Shown: piece by piece, positions 12,794 through 23,395 of the stretch | Layout of the letters: each line of letters opens with the position of its first letter | Position numbering within the stretch: position 1 is the first letter of the stretch | Translations under genes and position numbers: made by a program | The notes under the pieces: generated by a model | Seen by the model: the letters and a program-made list of their open reading frames with translations, nothing else | Told to the model about the DNA's origin: nothing | Databases searched by the model: none | DNA from: Ophiobolus disseminans | Taxonomy: Eukaryota; Ascomycota; Dothideomycetes; Pleosporales; Phaeosphaeriaceae | Reading direction: 5' to 3' | Length of the DNA stretch: 64,000 nucleotides | Assembly (NCBI GenBank): GCA_010093685.1 | Contig: MU006220.1 | Span: 1,271,502-1,335,501, forward strand

Positions 12794-13537
12794 TGACGAG
12801 CTCGCTGATATAATGGACGTCTCTGAAATCCACGTTCATTGTCCCATGAACAGAAGGGAGGTGCGTCGGACGAACCACTTAGCATTCTCAGCTCCTTTGA
12901 GGGTAATATGCGAGAGCGGTACAGATCCATTGCGCTTTGATGACTAGACACGAGTGATCCAGTAATTTGATTGTTCCAGACCGATGCGGCCGATGCTAGG
13001 TGGGCGATTTCTTTGTTCTTGCCACGTCCCAAAACGGCCAAGACGGTGCTGTGCCGAAAATCTGAGACATTCCAGCATTCCAATTCCAATCCAAGCAAGG
13101 GGTCAACAATGATTTACAATGCCTGGTCGACAACAAGAGCGCGTAGTCTCGGAATACGCGATATTAAGGGACGTCAATCCTTCGAGAGGCGGCGAGTCAG
13201 GGGGGATTTGAACCATGTCTTGTATGTGGGGTACTAGTCGCCCTCACCCTTTGCGTAAGCGACGATTCTGTACGACCCCTGTCAGCCTAGGATTCCCCTT
13301 GCTAGTTATGGCCAATAGCAGGTTGCCGAAATCTACTACCGCTAAGCGAGCTAGCTTGTAGGCACAAAATACTCTTCTCTGTACAACAGGTCTAATGTAA
13401 TACTAGAGTAATAAGCTTAATATACGATACAAGGTACGCTATGCTGCAAGTTATAAGTGGTACCTTTCCACTTCTCTTACCAGCATTTTCTCAAGCGTAC
13501 ACTACAGTAGTATCTTTTCACTCCGCTTCCCACCCTT
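12794..13537. other. Upstream region of HMG-box gene
   Basis: No convincing gene. A tRNA-like T-loop (minus strand near 13205) does not extend to a cloverleaf. The sequence becomes AT-richer toward the NLR relic. Confidence 0.4.
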
Positions 13538-15397
13538 TTAAACTATTAAAGATGACACAAGACTAGGGTGACCAGCTTTTAGCACTTGCTGACGCTGCTG
13601 TATGCAATGCCTCATCAAGACTATAGCCTCTGCACTCCAAGCTTCTGCTTTTCACGTAAAGGCTAAGTTAGCCATGCTTCTCAGCGTGGAAGGATGGTCT
13701 GCTTCACCTGCGTTTCCTTTACTTCCTGCATACCACGCTGCGCGATATAATAGCGTAGCCCACTCTATCAGCGCAGATGCCGCTTCTGGTTCTTGGCTAG
13801 CTGCTGCTTTAGCGTGCGCAAATAACGCCTGACATGCTGCCCAGTTCTCATATTGTCCTGTTGGGAACTCTGCACAAAGATTGCTGATAAACTGCTGCTT
13901 CCACCGCTCAAGCTTGCTATTTGCGACAAGTCATCTCCGTGTTGCAAGCTGCACAAGACTGTGCATCTCAAAGGTGGCGCCATCTGTGCTAATAGAGATT
14001 AAGCTAAGATCATGGAGCACTCCCATGTTGTTCTCAAAGTTCACTCCATTACCATCACTTTCTCTGCACTCTTGCTAGGTCTCAGACTCACTCTTAGTAC
14101 AATTGAAAAAGGACCTTAGACGCTGCCTTGCTGACCTTTCCCTTCTGTCTGAAGCTATGCTTGCGCTTTCCACTCCCTGGCCGCCATGAATGAGTGTTTC
14201 TGGAATTCCCTGCCGGTCAAAGAAGCTTATCAGAGATAGCAGGCCAGCCGCTGACGGTTCATGATGATGCAGGTGCTCAAAAGATATTTGCCATGTCATG
14301 ATGATTGAGTTCTTAGCCTCCCAATCTCTTTGAAGTTGTCCTGCTTCATAGTCTAACAGGCTTGTCTTTTCACTGTTGCTGCGCCAAAACTCTTCTAAAT
14401 ACTGTGCCACTGAGCAACGAGGTGCGCTTTGCCAGATGTATGCAGCAGCTTGCACAAGAGCGAGCGGCATGTACTCGAGTGCTGCTGCAAGCTCTACAAT
14501 ATCGCTGTTGTCTCCCTCTACTTCTAGCTTCTTCTTGAACAGCGCCAGTGCCTACGCCTTGTCCATTGGCTCAACACTAATAATGTTGTGCTGCTCAACT
14601 AACTATTGTGCCGCCTTCTTGTTTTGCGTTGTGACAAGGATGGAGCCGAGCTCGCAGTAGGGGGGGTACTCGCGCAGTGGTCTGGCAGCGCCACTTACGT
14701 TAGTAGTCTGGCCTCCAACATCAGATTGACCTTCAAGAAGAAAGCGAGTGTTGTTGACGTTATCTAGCACAAGGAGCCATTGCTGCTTGCAGTGACATAG
14801 CTAGTCATGCACCAGCTTGAAGATATTCGCCTGCGGATCTTGCTGCCCAGCGATCTTAACCCGGTTGGCGATGTTGCGGTAGCTCTGCTCAAACCGGGCG
14901 GCGTTGCTGGCATGCACCCAGAACACCCACGTCCCAGGCGACCGGTCGTAGGTGCGGTAGGCATATTCGATAGCGAGCTGCGACTTGCTTCTCTACTGTT
15001 AGCGTGTGCTGTTGTTGATAGGAATGCGAACAACTACTCACCCAACGCCGCCTAGACCGACAAGCGCCACACGCGAGCCTGTCGCAGCGCATCTATGGTG
15101 AACCCGTTTGAGTATTGTCCCTCGCTCAACAAATTCGGCGTCGTGGGCAAAAGTTACCACAATCAATGGGGGTGGTGGAGTCTCTGGCCGCACTTGAGGT
15201 GGGGTCTGTCAGCGTTTGGTCCCTGCTAAGCTCGGGCAGTCCCGCAACTTACCAGGTGGCAGGTAGATTGTAGGTTTAACCTCGCCATTAATAACACCAG
15301 CCTGTATGCCATAGTTTCTATTGCCAAAGGATGTTGTTGATCCTATGATACTGTAGCAGTACTGTGATACGTTAATTGTTGGCAGTGTCAGCGGCAA
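13538..15397 (-). pseudogene. NLR pseudogene (NB-ARC + TPR-like)
   Basis: Reading the minus strand gives most of a fungal NLR. There is an N-terminal linker with SFGNRNYGIQAGVING (about 15330-15290), then FAHDAEFVERGTILKRV, then the P-loop GLGGVG|KSQLAIEYAYR split by an intron with a GTGAGT donor (about 15045). Kinase-2-like WLLVLDNVNN (about 14775) and ILVTTQNKKAA follow, then the winged-helix region MPLALVQAAAYIWQ (14470 on), MHSLVQLATRR and a tetratricopeptide-type region with HPSTLRSMANLAF (about 13680). In-frame stops occur at 14801-14803, 14603-14605, 14552-14554, 14075-14077, 13931-13933 and 13652-13654, mostly where Trp or Gln would be expected. The gene cannot make a full-length receptor. 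No N-terminal effector domain was found upstream of 15397. In fungi such proteins act in non-self recognition and programmed cell death. Confidence 0.85.
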
Positions 15398-16180
15398 AGC
15401 CTGAGCTGTGCTTCAGCCTGATGGCTTGCTCAGCCCCCATTACCGGTAGGTATACGACTGTCATGATAAACCCCGCATGTCATGTCTCAGCTGAAAACTT
15501 GTCTCTTCCTTGTTCTCTTATATTGGGTTCTATCACGCGGTTATTTGTCCTTCTCACTTGAAGATTATCCTTGATTGTTGTTGCATCTAAAATGACCGAT
15601 CCTCTTACTGTAAGTCACTTCGTACCGTAAGCCACGCGTGAATTGCGCAGGCTTGCACACTTTCCGCAGGTTCACGACAGCAACGAACACACATACAAAC
15701 AGGATCCCAATAGACTCGCACGACGCTTAACGAGAAGCTGATGCGTGATGCAGGGAATCCATCATAAATATTCCATCACATCTCCCGCGACATTCTACAT
15801 GAAACTCTCAACATCTCACTGCCGCAGTTATTCACTCCAGTGTATTCAATGTAGCGCAGAACAGAGCTCAACTCGGGCCCACGAAGAGGATGGTCTTGAT
15901 GATCTTACTTGGAATCGATATATGCCAGGTACGGAGTAGGTATATACTTGAAAGATGTCCGTTCATCAAGCCAGCTCATGATCATTACGGAAGCCGATGC
16001 TACAAGCAGGTACTAACCAAAACGCATTACTAACTCTGCATATATTACTCCTAACCATCGAATATACTGGGCACCAGAACACTACTGATGTTCCGGAAAA
16101 TGCCATTCTTCCTCCCAAACTCCGCCCAATACTCAGGCTATACAAGTCAGTCTTTTTCGCTCTTCAAACCGTGGATATGT
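15398..16180. other. Intergenic, no gene seen
   Basis: Stretch upstream of the NLR relic, where an effector domain or its promoter would be expected. No recognisable coding segment in any frame; only ORFs shorter than 70 codons. Confidence 0.4.
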
Positions 16181-16815
16181 CTATCTTACCAATCCTGTAA
16201 CCGCTCCCGGTTCGTATCCCTCGCTAGCCCAGTCTAGCAACGTAGGCATCCATCGTTCGTCTCTCAAGGCCTCGTACGCGCGTCGTGTGGGCGGGGACAG
16301 TCCTGCTATTGCTACGTTCACTTGCTTGAAGCGATCTATCGTTGTCACTAATTCGAGTATTCTGGCAAGGCGCTGAGCACGCGCGATCACGTTGCTACCT
16401 GTCGCTTGCGTGCTGGTGCGTTGTTCCAAGTAGCTCACAAGGTCCGCGCTCTTGGCTTCGGCATCTTTGGTGAGGCTTTTGTACTGCTTGACTAGATCTT
16501 CACATTCGGCTTTCCGACGGTCGAATTCCGTTATCCAGGTGGCTCGGGTGTGTGATGGAGCAAGAGGGACTTTGTTGCTCGCTTGGTCAAGTCGCGAATG
16601 TCGGTCGGCTATGCCCTTGTTGAAGTAGGCTTCGCAGTCGAGCACCAGATGGGGTAATTCCTTTGCCTACGATTCTTATTATCTGCTCATTCTTCGGTAA
16701 CATGGTGTTTCGACATAGCACGTACCGAGTCGAGTATCTCTTGAAGAAATTCTGTGGCGGAGAATGCCTTGATATCGGATAGGATGAGGTGAGCTTGGTC
16801 TAACGAGGGAGCCAT
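16181..16815 (-). CDS. Small conserved-looking hypothetical protein (191 aa)
   Basis: Two exons, 16815-16726 and 16666-16181, with a 59-nt GTACGT...TAG intron, give 191 aa in frame. I do not recognise it. The protein is soluble and largely helical in appearance, with a probable coiled coil around residues 65-115 (EFDRRKAECEDLVKQYKSL and onward). It has no signal peptide or membrane segment. A short spliced gene with clean open frame between two decayed genes suggests it is under constraint. The helical, heptad-like character would fit a structural or complex subunit, for example of a kinetochore or vesicle-tether type assembly, but nothing specific supports that. Confidence 0.7.
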
Positions 16816-17154
16816 TGCGCATACACAGCTCAGTATTATTGGTATGATGAGCGGAGTTTCGTTGCTCTATATGTGGCGATGATCAGAACTATTTAAGCGG
16901 CTCGAGGGCGGCAAATATGAGTGCATCGGTGGATGCTGCGCAAGTTCGTTTGACAAATGTGGAAGGGCTAGACGTGGCAGCTCGAAAGTGACATATCTTT
17001 TATTCAAACATAGGTTACAAATCTCGTTGCGTGTTAATCTTATACTCTAATGCGAGGTTCTTGATCGTGAAGCTCACTCACTATTGCGATGCGAGACACT
17101 CAGTGTGCACACAGACCGAACCGCCATTTCTCGCCCAAAAAATTCACATGCGGT

Positions 17155-17941
17155 TTACTTACCCAAGTTGAATGACCTCCCTAGCGACTTGGATGCCTCC
17201 CATTGCGCTTCTCGAAGTCGCAGCAACCCTCTTCGATAGTAAACGCCATCCGCATGTTTTTCGACTGTCAACACGCCATGCGAGTGTTCAACACGCTCTC
17301 CCTCCGGGCTTTTCTGGGTTCCTACGAAACACGACGGCGCTATGGCCAGGAGAAGACATTGCACGCGTCTTGAAGTCGGCTCACTCACCTCGAAAAAGAT
17401 GGACTTCCATCATCGGCGGATGATGCCTCGAGATCGACGCTGGCCAGTGAAGCTTGTATCATCAGAATGCCAGTTCCGAAGGGATGTGGTGCCGGTTCAA
17501 TGTCGTAGTCTATATCCCAGGGCCAGGTAATTGCGTACATAATGTTGTAGATGTGCACTGTGTAAGGATTTGGAGGGTGCCTCTCCCTCGTTTTGATGAT
17601 GTCGAACTCGAAATAGGTGGATTCATACTGCACACGTCCTTCCCTGCCGGCCCAGGACCAAGATGGGAATGAAGGGGAGCCCTCGAGAGACAATCGCCGC
17701 CGAAATGGTCGTTCTGCGATGTTGCGACAGGCGTGGTTGATCCATAGTAATGTCCGCGAGAACTGTTGTAGTGGAAGGCCGAAACAGAAGTCAATTTCGG
17801 CTTCTGTTGAGTACCTAGGTAGTCTTCCATGATGGCCATACGGCCATACGTCAGGTGCCGACGGCTATATTCCATGACATGCAACTCATATTTGGAGATC
17901 AGGCTTGCATAGCGTGGAGCTTTCAGTAATTCTTTCGCCAA
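17155..17941 (-). pseudogene. HET-domain protein relic (C-terminal part)
   Basis: On the minus strand, MEYSRRHLTYG (about 17870) leads after a frameshift into GLPLQQFSRTLLW and FPSWSWAGREGRVQY (about 17790-17630). The last is the hallmark WSWAG motif found C-terminal to fungal HET (heterokaryon incompatibility) domains. A GTGAGT...TAG stretch (about 17390-17330) looks like an old intron, but its ends no longer join the frames. The chain then finishes with VLTVEKHADGVYYRRGLLRL, a typical C-terminus of this family. The N-terminal HET core (AVSYxWG) is not found upstream; that space is occupied by the 160-200 bp repeats. So only the C-terminal third survives, with at least one frameshift. HET proteins trigger cell death on contact with non-self hyphae. 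Confidence 0.7.
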
Positions 17942-17980
17942 ACCTTACCAAACATGGGCGATATCGCAGTCCACAGTGTG

Positions 17981-19490
17981 CCGTAGATTGCAGTAATCGC
18001 CGACCACTTCCCCCTGTACATGCTAGACTTTGTAACTGCGTGAGCAGTGTCGGGTGGAGGCTGTGATCAACAATTGTATTGCTATCTGTTGTTCTGTTGT
18101 GTGATGCTCTTGTACAGGAGCTCTCGGCTCAGAGGTAAGTGCACTTGCCCGCAAGGCAGTGCCTGCTACAATAGGATATCATGTGATATCCGCCACGTGG
18201 TTACAGAGTTGTCCAAGTGTTACGTGGGAAACTAGTCCCACTTTCATTGCACCGCAATCAATTTTCGGCACTGCATGCAGGCTGTTAAGATGTTCGGCGA
18301 CGCAATTGTATATCCAATTGCGATCTCTTCAGTGGAAGAGGGTATGTCATGCTGTGAGACGGTCAGTAGTATTAATCGCCGACTACCAAGGCTATGATCG
18401 GAGTCTCGGTGCATTGTCAACAAACTCTGTCCTTGCTTTAGGTCTTCCGCGACGTTCCAATGCATGAGAAGACTTACTCCCCCATGTGCAACCTCCATGA
18501 CCGGCAGGGGCCTTGCGGCCCTTGACTGTAGTCATCGGCGACTACTAGGTGGTTCGATTATTCCAAACCGATTAGGTCCGAGTGTCAACCCCTGCGTGTC
18601 TCTTCCCCTTGCCCAATGCTGAGCTGCCGGTGATGTCCTTCGGGACGTTTCTTTGCAAAGTTGCCTGAAGAGGCAAGAAATCTCTTGACCGTGGAAAGCA
18701 GTAGTCGGCGAATGCTTCTCGAGGCGTAACCTGGAGCGACTAGTAGTCTGTCTGTACGCTTCGGTCCGTTCAGTCCCTCTCCGCCATCTCACCATGCATG
18801 AAGATGAGGACGCTACTGAAGTCTTGCGTAAATTCTCCCTTCATCAACTTTCCTAAAGCAGTAGGAACACCTCTTCTTGCATGAGTTCCGTCGATTGTAG
18901 TATCGCCGACCACTGTTCAATTCATGCAATGAAACGTCCATTATACGCCCTTAGTACCCCAAGTACGCGCTTCGAACCGTGCTGTAGCCCTTCGTCATTA
19001 CACCATGCAGGAAATTGATAGTGTTGGCGAGATCCTGCATGCTCCCTCACAGAACTTCCTCAAGAGGTAGGTATACCTGACAGGTGTCGATTGTAGCATC
19101 GCCGACTGCTTTTCCAAAAACACAACGAGGCGCTGCCATACGTTGTATGTCGTTGGCGCCAGTGCTAGTCTGCGTCCACTCCTGTCTAAATTTATTTAGA
19201 CTGCGCCTCCAGGACGGATGTCTCGCTCGTGGTTTTCGAGATAATCTCCTGAAGTGGACGGAATGGTACACGTTCTTGGGGGCCGTAGATTGTAGTAATC
19301 GCCGACTGCATGATGGTATGCCTCACTAACATGCATCACAGGCTAGCCCGCGCCAAGCCATGGAATCATTGAGCTATTAAACTTTCGCGTCCCCGAACAC
19401 GGGGAAATGCGCTAGGTATGCAGTATGCGTGGACCTTTGCTCGGTCAGAAGCAACATGGTGGGTGGGAGCGCAGTCGGCGACGTACCAAG
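17981..19490 (+). repeat. Degenerate array with a short motif every ~160-200 bp
   Basis: A motif close to GATTGTAGTAATCGCCGAC recurs in the same orientation. The positions of its ATCGCCGAC core (or variant) are about 17996, 18185 (weak, ATCCGCC), 18375, 18534, 18704, 18902, 19098, 19298 and 19474. Spacing is 189, 190, 159, 170, 198, 196, 200 and 176 bp. Just before the motif, several units share a second block of the form TTCCTnAAGaGGTAGGnATACCT (for example near 18850, 19050 and 19240). The rest of each unit has diverged. In four copies the two arms beside TGTAGT stay complementary (CGAT/ATCG or GATT/AATC). I cannot tell whether this is decayed satellite DNA or the remains of a gene with long internal repeats. 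No transposon features seen. Confidence 0.55.
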
Positions 19491-20907
19491 GACAGATAGT
19501 GCAACAACTCGAGACTGCGACGGGCTGCCACCACGTGAGCGAGCGATGCCTATCAGGAAGCGCTGTGGTGGGTTTCACGATGTTTGTTTTCTTCGACCAG
19601 GCGCCTAGCATGAACGTTCACATTCTGATCAAAATTGCAAGTCACGTGTTCGCTATGATTACCGGAAGAAGGGTTTAGCGCCAATACACTGGTTTGGTCG
19701 GGCGCCCCTTAGCGGAGGCTGTTGGAGGCTGGTAGTGTTGATGATGGTGCGTTGCGTCACTGCAAGTATAGCAAACAGTCCGAGCGAGACGCCGTTTGAG
19801 TTGGCACCTCGCCGAAGTTTTGTTGCTAACGTCAGACTTCCATGCAATGCCGTTGCAGCGGCGAAGGGTCTCGAAAGTCTGCCCGGTTTTGCCGCGTACA
19901 CGTTATGGCGTCGACTCGATGGCAAGGCTTCTGGTCGGCGAGCTGAAATGGGGGGAAGAATGAACCGAGAAGCCGGATTACACGCAATTTATTTGCGATG
20001 GCAGGGTGTTTACATACGGCAGGACGCCTTGCGTATAGGGTAGATAGCTTTTGATATTTTGGTCTTCGATTTGGTGGCATATTCTTTTGTCGTTGCTCTT
20101 GAGGTCGATGAGGACGCCGGCTAAGTGAGGAGCTGGACTCGGCAGCCACTACTGTCCCGAGATCCAGAACGCACCCATGGACCTATTCGGCGGTACATTT
20201 ACGATGCATCCCACTCTCCGGTCAGGATTCACTACCACACCACGCCCTCGGAGCGTACGTTAGGGCCCTGCAGCATGATGCCGCAGCTCCCCATTATGTC
20301 GCCGACATGCTCATCGTCGGCGAGCACAGCTACTCCTTCCCCACTCACCAACGCATCAATCGTACGAGAAACCCACACCTGAAACGCAGCACGTAACCGT
20401 CACCATCTCCACAAGGCTTCGCATCATGATCAGCCTCGCCGTGTAATCCTTCCGCGCAACATTGTTGCGTCGCCGAAAAGATCCACCTCGCCGTCCGCCA
20501 CCACGCGCGGGCCACGTTCACACCCTGCGCGCTAGGCGAGATTGGGAGGCGCGCATATATGCAACCGATGCGCACCATCCCGCCTTCACGAGATTGTTCG
20601 ATAGATCTTGGGCCGGCTAAACCAGAATCCCCGCTGCCGTGATGTGGTCGCCGACTAGGAAAAAAAACGGGTTTCTGCGATTGGTGAGTATGGGTCGTAA
20701 CGACGTTGATCACCTCCAGATGCGCAAGGATGGAGCATAGGGGCGTGGTGATTTGGGACGGACTACAGGCTAGATGTAGGTTGCTTCGCTGCTTTGAGAC
20801 GTAAGGGATTTGTTTTTCGTCCGCAAGGCTCGGTTGCTCTTGTACATAGTTCTTCGTGGAGCTAGCAGAAGGTGAGCGAGAAGTGCTTGGAACACGAAAA
20901 ACTCCCA
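19491..20907. other. Gene-less stretch with scattered GTCGGCGA motifs
   Basis: No credible gene. Isolated copies of the GTCGGCGA/TCGCCGAC core continue (about 19934, 20298, 20320, 20648) without regular spacing. The 187-codon minus ORF 20345-20908 has no recognisable domain and is probably chance. Confidence 0.4.
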
Positions 20908-21975
20908 ATGTTCACACCAGTTGAGACAGGCATTGGAGCGATACTACTACATCAGGCCACGAGCAATCTGCTCTACAAGAATGGAAACGTCCTGGGTGTG
21001 TCGGGGTTCTTGCGCCAGCTCTTTACCTCGCCAACGAAGGAGACGATTGCGTTCTTCGTAGGCATGGCCGCGAGTTATGTGCCACTGAAGGCTCTTACAC
21101 CACACTTGATCACGAGCTATCCTGCAGTACCAACAACACCACAAGCTGCCTTGCTAACGATAGGTGTGGGTGCCATCGTGGGGTTGGGGACGAAGGTGAG
21201 TGGCAGTATAACAAAACGAGGAGTGAGTCGTAAAGCTGACAAGAGATAGATGTCCAACGGATGTACCTCTGGCCACATGCTCTGTGGTCTCTCACGATCA
21301 AGTGGTCGATCTGCAGTCGCGGTAGCCACCTTCTTCCCAGTCGCCATACTCACTCATCACCTCGTCCATCCCACACTATGCACTGAAGTATGTCCAAGCA
21401 CAATACCGTGCTACACACCAATCTATCCTACCGCAACAACAACCGTGTCCCTCATTCTGCTCGCTACAGTCAGCATCCTCGCTGCACGAACAGTACCAAA
21501 GCTAGTCGAGAGCTTTTTCACAGCACAAGTAGGGGAGGCCAAGCGGCCCACCGACGCCCACTCTCCCGCGCGACAAGCGACACAGTTCTTCTCGGGCCTC
21601 CTTTTTGCACTCGGACTGCACGTCTCTCAAATGTCACACCCCGCCAAGATCACCTCCTTCTTGTCATTCCCAGCCATGCAGCACTGGGACCCATCACTCG
21701 CCCTGGTCATACTCTTCGGTGTATTGCCCAACTTCATCGAGATCCAACAAAAAGGCTTCAGCAGCCCACCACGCTTCGCAGGGAAGTTCTCACTACCGAC
21801 GAAGACGATCAAAGACATTGATACCAAATTCGTGGCTGGAGCTGCGGTCTTTGGTGTGGGCTGGGGATTGACAGGGACATGCCCTGGCCCAGCGGTGCTC
21901 AGGGCTCTTGCTCAGCCACTCTGGGGTGCGTTGTGGATGGGAGGTTTCTGGCTTGGAGGAAGGGTGGTGTCTTGA
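20908..21975 (+). CDS. YeeE/YedE-family sulfur-compound transporter
   Basis: Two exons, 20908-21195 and 21250-21975, with a 54-nt intron (GTGAGT...TAG), give 337 aa. About nine to ten hydrophobic segments are visible. The family hallmarks are both present: GCTSGHMLCGLSR right after the splice and GTCPGPAVLRAL near the C-terminus. In bacterial TsuA/YeeE the central conserved cysteines pass thiosulfate through the membrane; the fungal members are presumed to carry a sulfur compound, substrate unproven. I chose the ATG at 20908 (MFTPVETGIGA), which matches the usual fungal N-terminus. An in-frame ATG at 20872 would add 12 residues. No sulfur-metabolism gene lies next to it. Confidence 0.9.
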
Positions 21976-22122
21976 GCGAAGGGAGAAGTCAGTATATTGT
22001 ATCACGGCGTTGCTTGTTATGATTCAGAAGCGAGATACCCCACTCTTCGACCGGCCTACATAGCGAGACCTGCAGACTATGGTCTTCACTACATGTCACC
22101 ACTCATCATCCCCTTCGCTCAC

Positions 22123-23007
22123 CTACTTGGGCTGCGCCTTGTTCATCTCATCCTCCAGTCCTCTCTCCAAGATGGCTGTTGAAGTTGGCATCGTACCTTC
22201 GAATTCTTCCATAGCTTGCTTAAGCTTTCCGAAGTGCTTCGCCCACTCCTCAATCAGCGGCGGGCCAAAATCCTGGTTGAGAGACAGAGGCTTGAACTCA
22301 GATATCTTGGAGACATGGGTACCAGCATCATTGTCGTCGAGCGTATGCTCCTGCTCCAGCTGTTGATCGACAGGTGATGAAACTGGTGCTCGAATGCCCT
22401 CGGAATTGCTTGGATGATGCGGTAATGGCGTGTAAGTTGGACGAACTGCTGGGACGTGAGTGATTGGTCTCGTCTCGCGTGCGTACATGTATGGTCGCTC
22501 TTGCTCTGTTGGCATGGAGGATTGATGTACTGCTTGTGAAGTTGAGTATGTGATCCGTGGGCACGGTCTAAAGAGTACCGATATTGTGTTTGACTGTAGA
22601 GCATGCATTTGCTTGTTCCAATCTTCCATTATTGTCTCACACATTCTGTCACCTGGAAGGTTCTGCACGTGTGATTGTTCAAAGTGATGTATGTGATGCA
22701 CATGCAGACAAATACAGCTGTTAGCGTTATATTGTGATTGTTGCTGTTTTGTTGACAAATAGAGCACCTGCTTGTATTTCGTCGCGATGATCCTTATAGT
22801 CACTGCCCCCACCGGAAGTCACTTACCGTCTTTCCTCACATCATCCACCACAATGCACTTAGGGATGCCTCCGAAAGATAGTCCCAAGGCGAGAACCCCT
22901 TGGAACCTTCCCCGCAAGTAGTCAAAAGTCTCATGGAGAAAGTCGAAGCGTTCTGCAAGCCGAACTTCCATTGGCATGTCCACGAATACCTCCGCTATCT
23001 CGAGCAC
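22123..23007 (-). CDS. Doubtful hypothetical gene
   Basis: Two open segments on the minus strand could belong to one gene: 23007-22834, ending in PKCIVVDDVRKDG just before a good GTAAGT donor, and a 229-codon ORF ending at 22123 with an acidic, Pro-rich, hydrophilic sequence. I could not find an acceptor that joins them in frame, so the structure is unresolved. No domain is recognised. The C-terminal part contains a probable helix (HFGKLKQAMEEFEGTM). Either or both could be non-coding. Confidence 0.3.
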
Positions 23008-23194
23008 CGTTCAACCGGCGGATCAGAAGTCCATGGACCATTCTTGTGGCAAGGAATAAACATCTTCGGGGAACGTCGGACTGTGGAGTTCTCTGAAGAC
23101 TCCCGGTTTGCTGCATGTGGTGTAACAAGCTGTCAGATACGTCGTATATCTAGAGATCAGATACGATTGTGGTTGGAGCGACGGCTGGCAGCCC

Positions 23195-23213
23195 TGATTG
23201 GCTACCTATAAAT
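23195..23213 (+). promoter_or_regulatory. CCAAT-like plus TATA box
   Basis: GATTGGCT (inverted CCAAT core) is followed immediately by TATAAAT at 23207-23213, about 185 bp before the ATG at 23396. It is a good-looking fungal core promoter reading toward the doubtful ORF at 23396-24220 and modestly supports transcription to the right. Confidence 0.35.
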
Positions 23214-23395
23214 AGCGCCGAGCCAGCCATCTCAACACAGACAGGCGAGGCACAAGCAATAGAGAACAATCAATCAAGTCACCACACTTCATCTCAGATC
23301 CATCTAGAGAACCTATTCAATCTGACACAAGCGGACATTCGTACCACAGCGGCAGTGTACACCCACAGTATCTTACCTTTGGACTGCGAACAGTC

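Noticed and set aside
13185..13260. tRNA-like T-loop on the minus strand (GGTTCAAATCCCC)
   Set aside because: The T-stem does not pair, the acceptor-like arms are only about 50 nt apart, and no anticodon arm can be drawn.
17981..19490. CRISPR-like array
   Set aside because: Spacers of 135-175 bp, degenerate repeats and a eukaryotic genome rule this out.
20345..20908. 187-codon minus ORF upstream of the YeeE gene
   Set aside because: No domain, low-complexity content, and it overlaps the promoter of a clear gene on the other strand.
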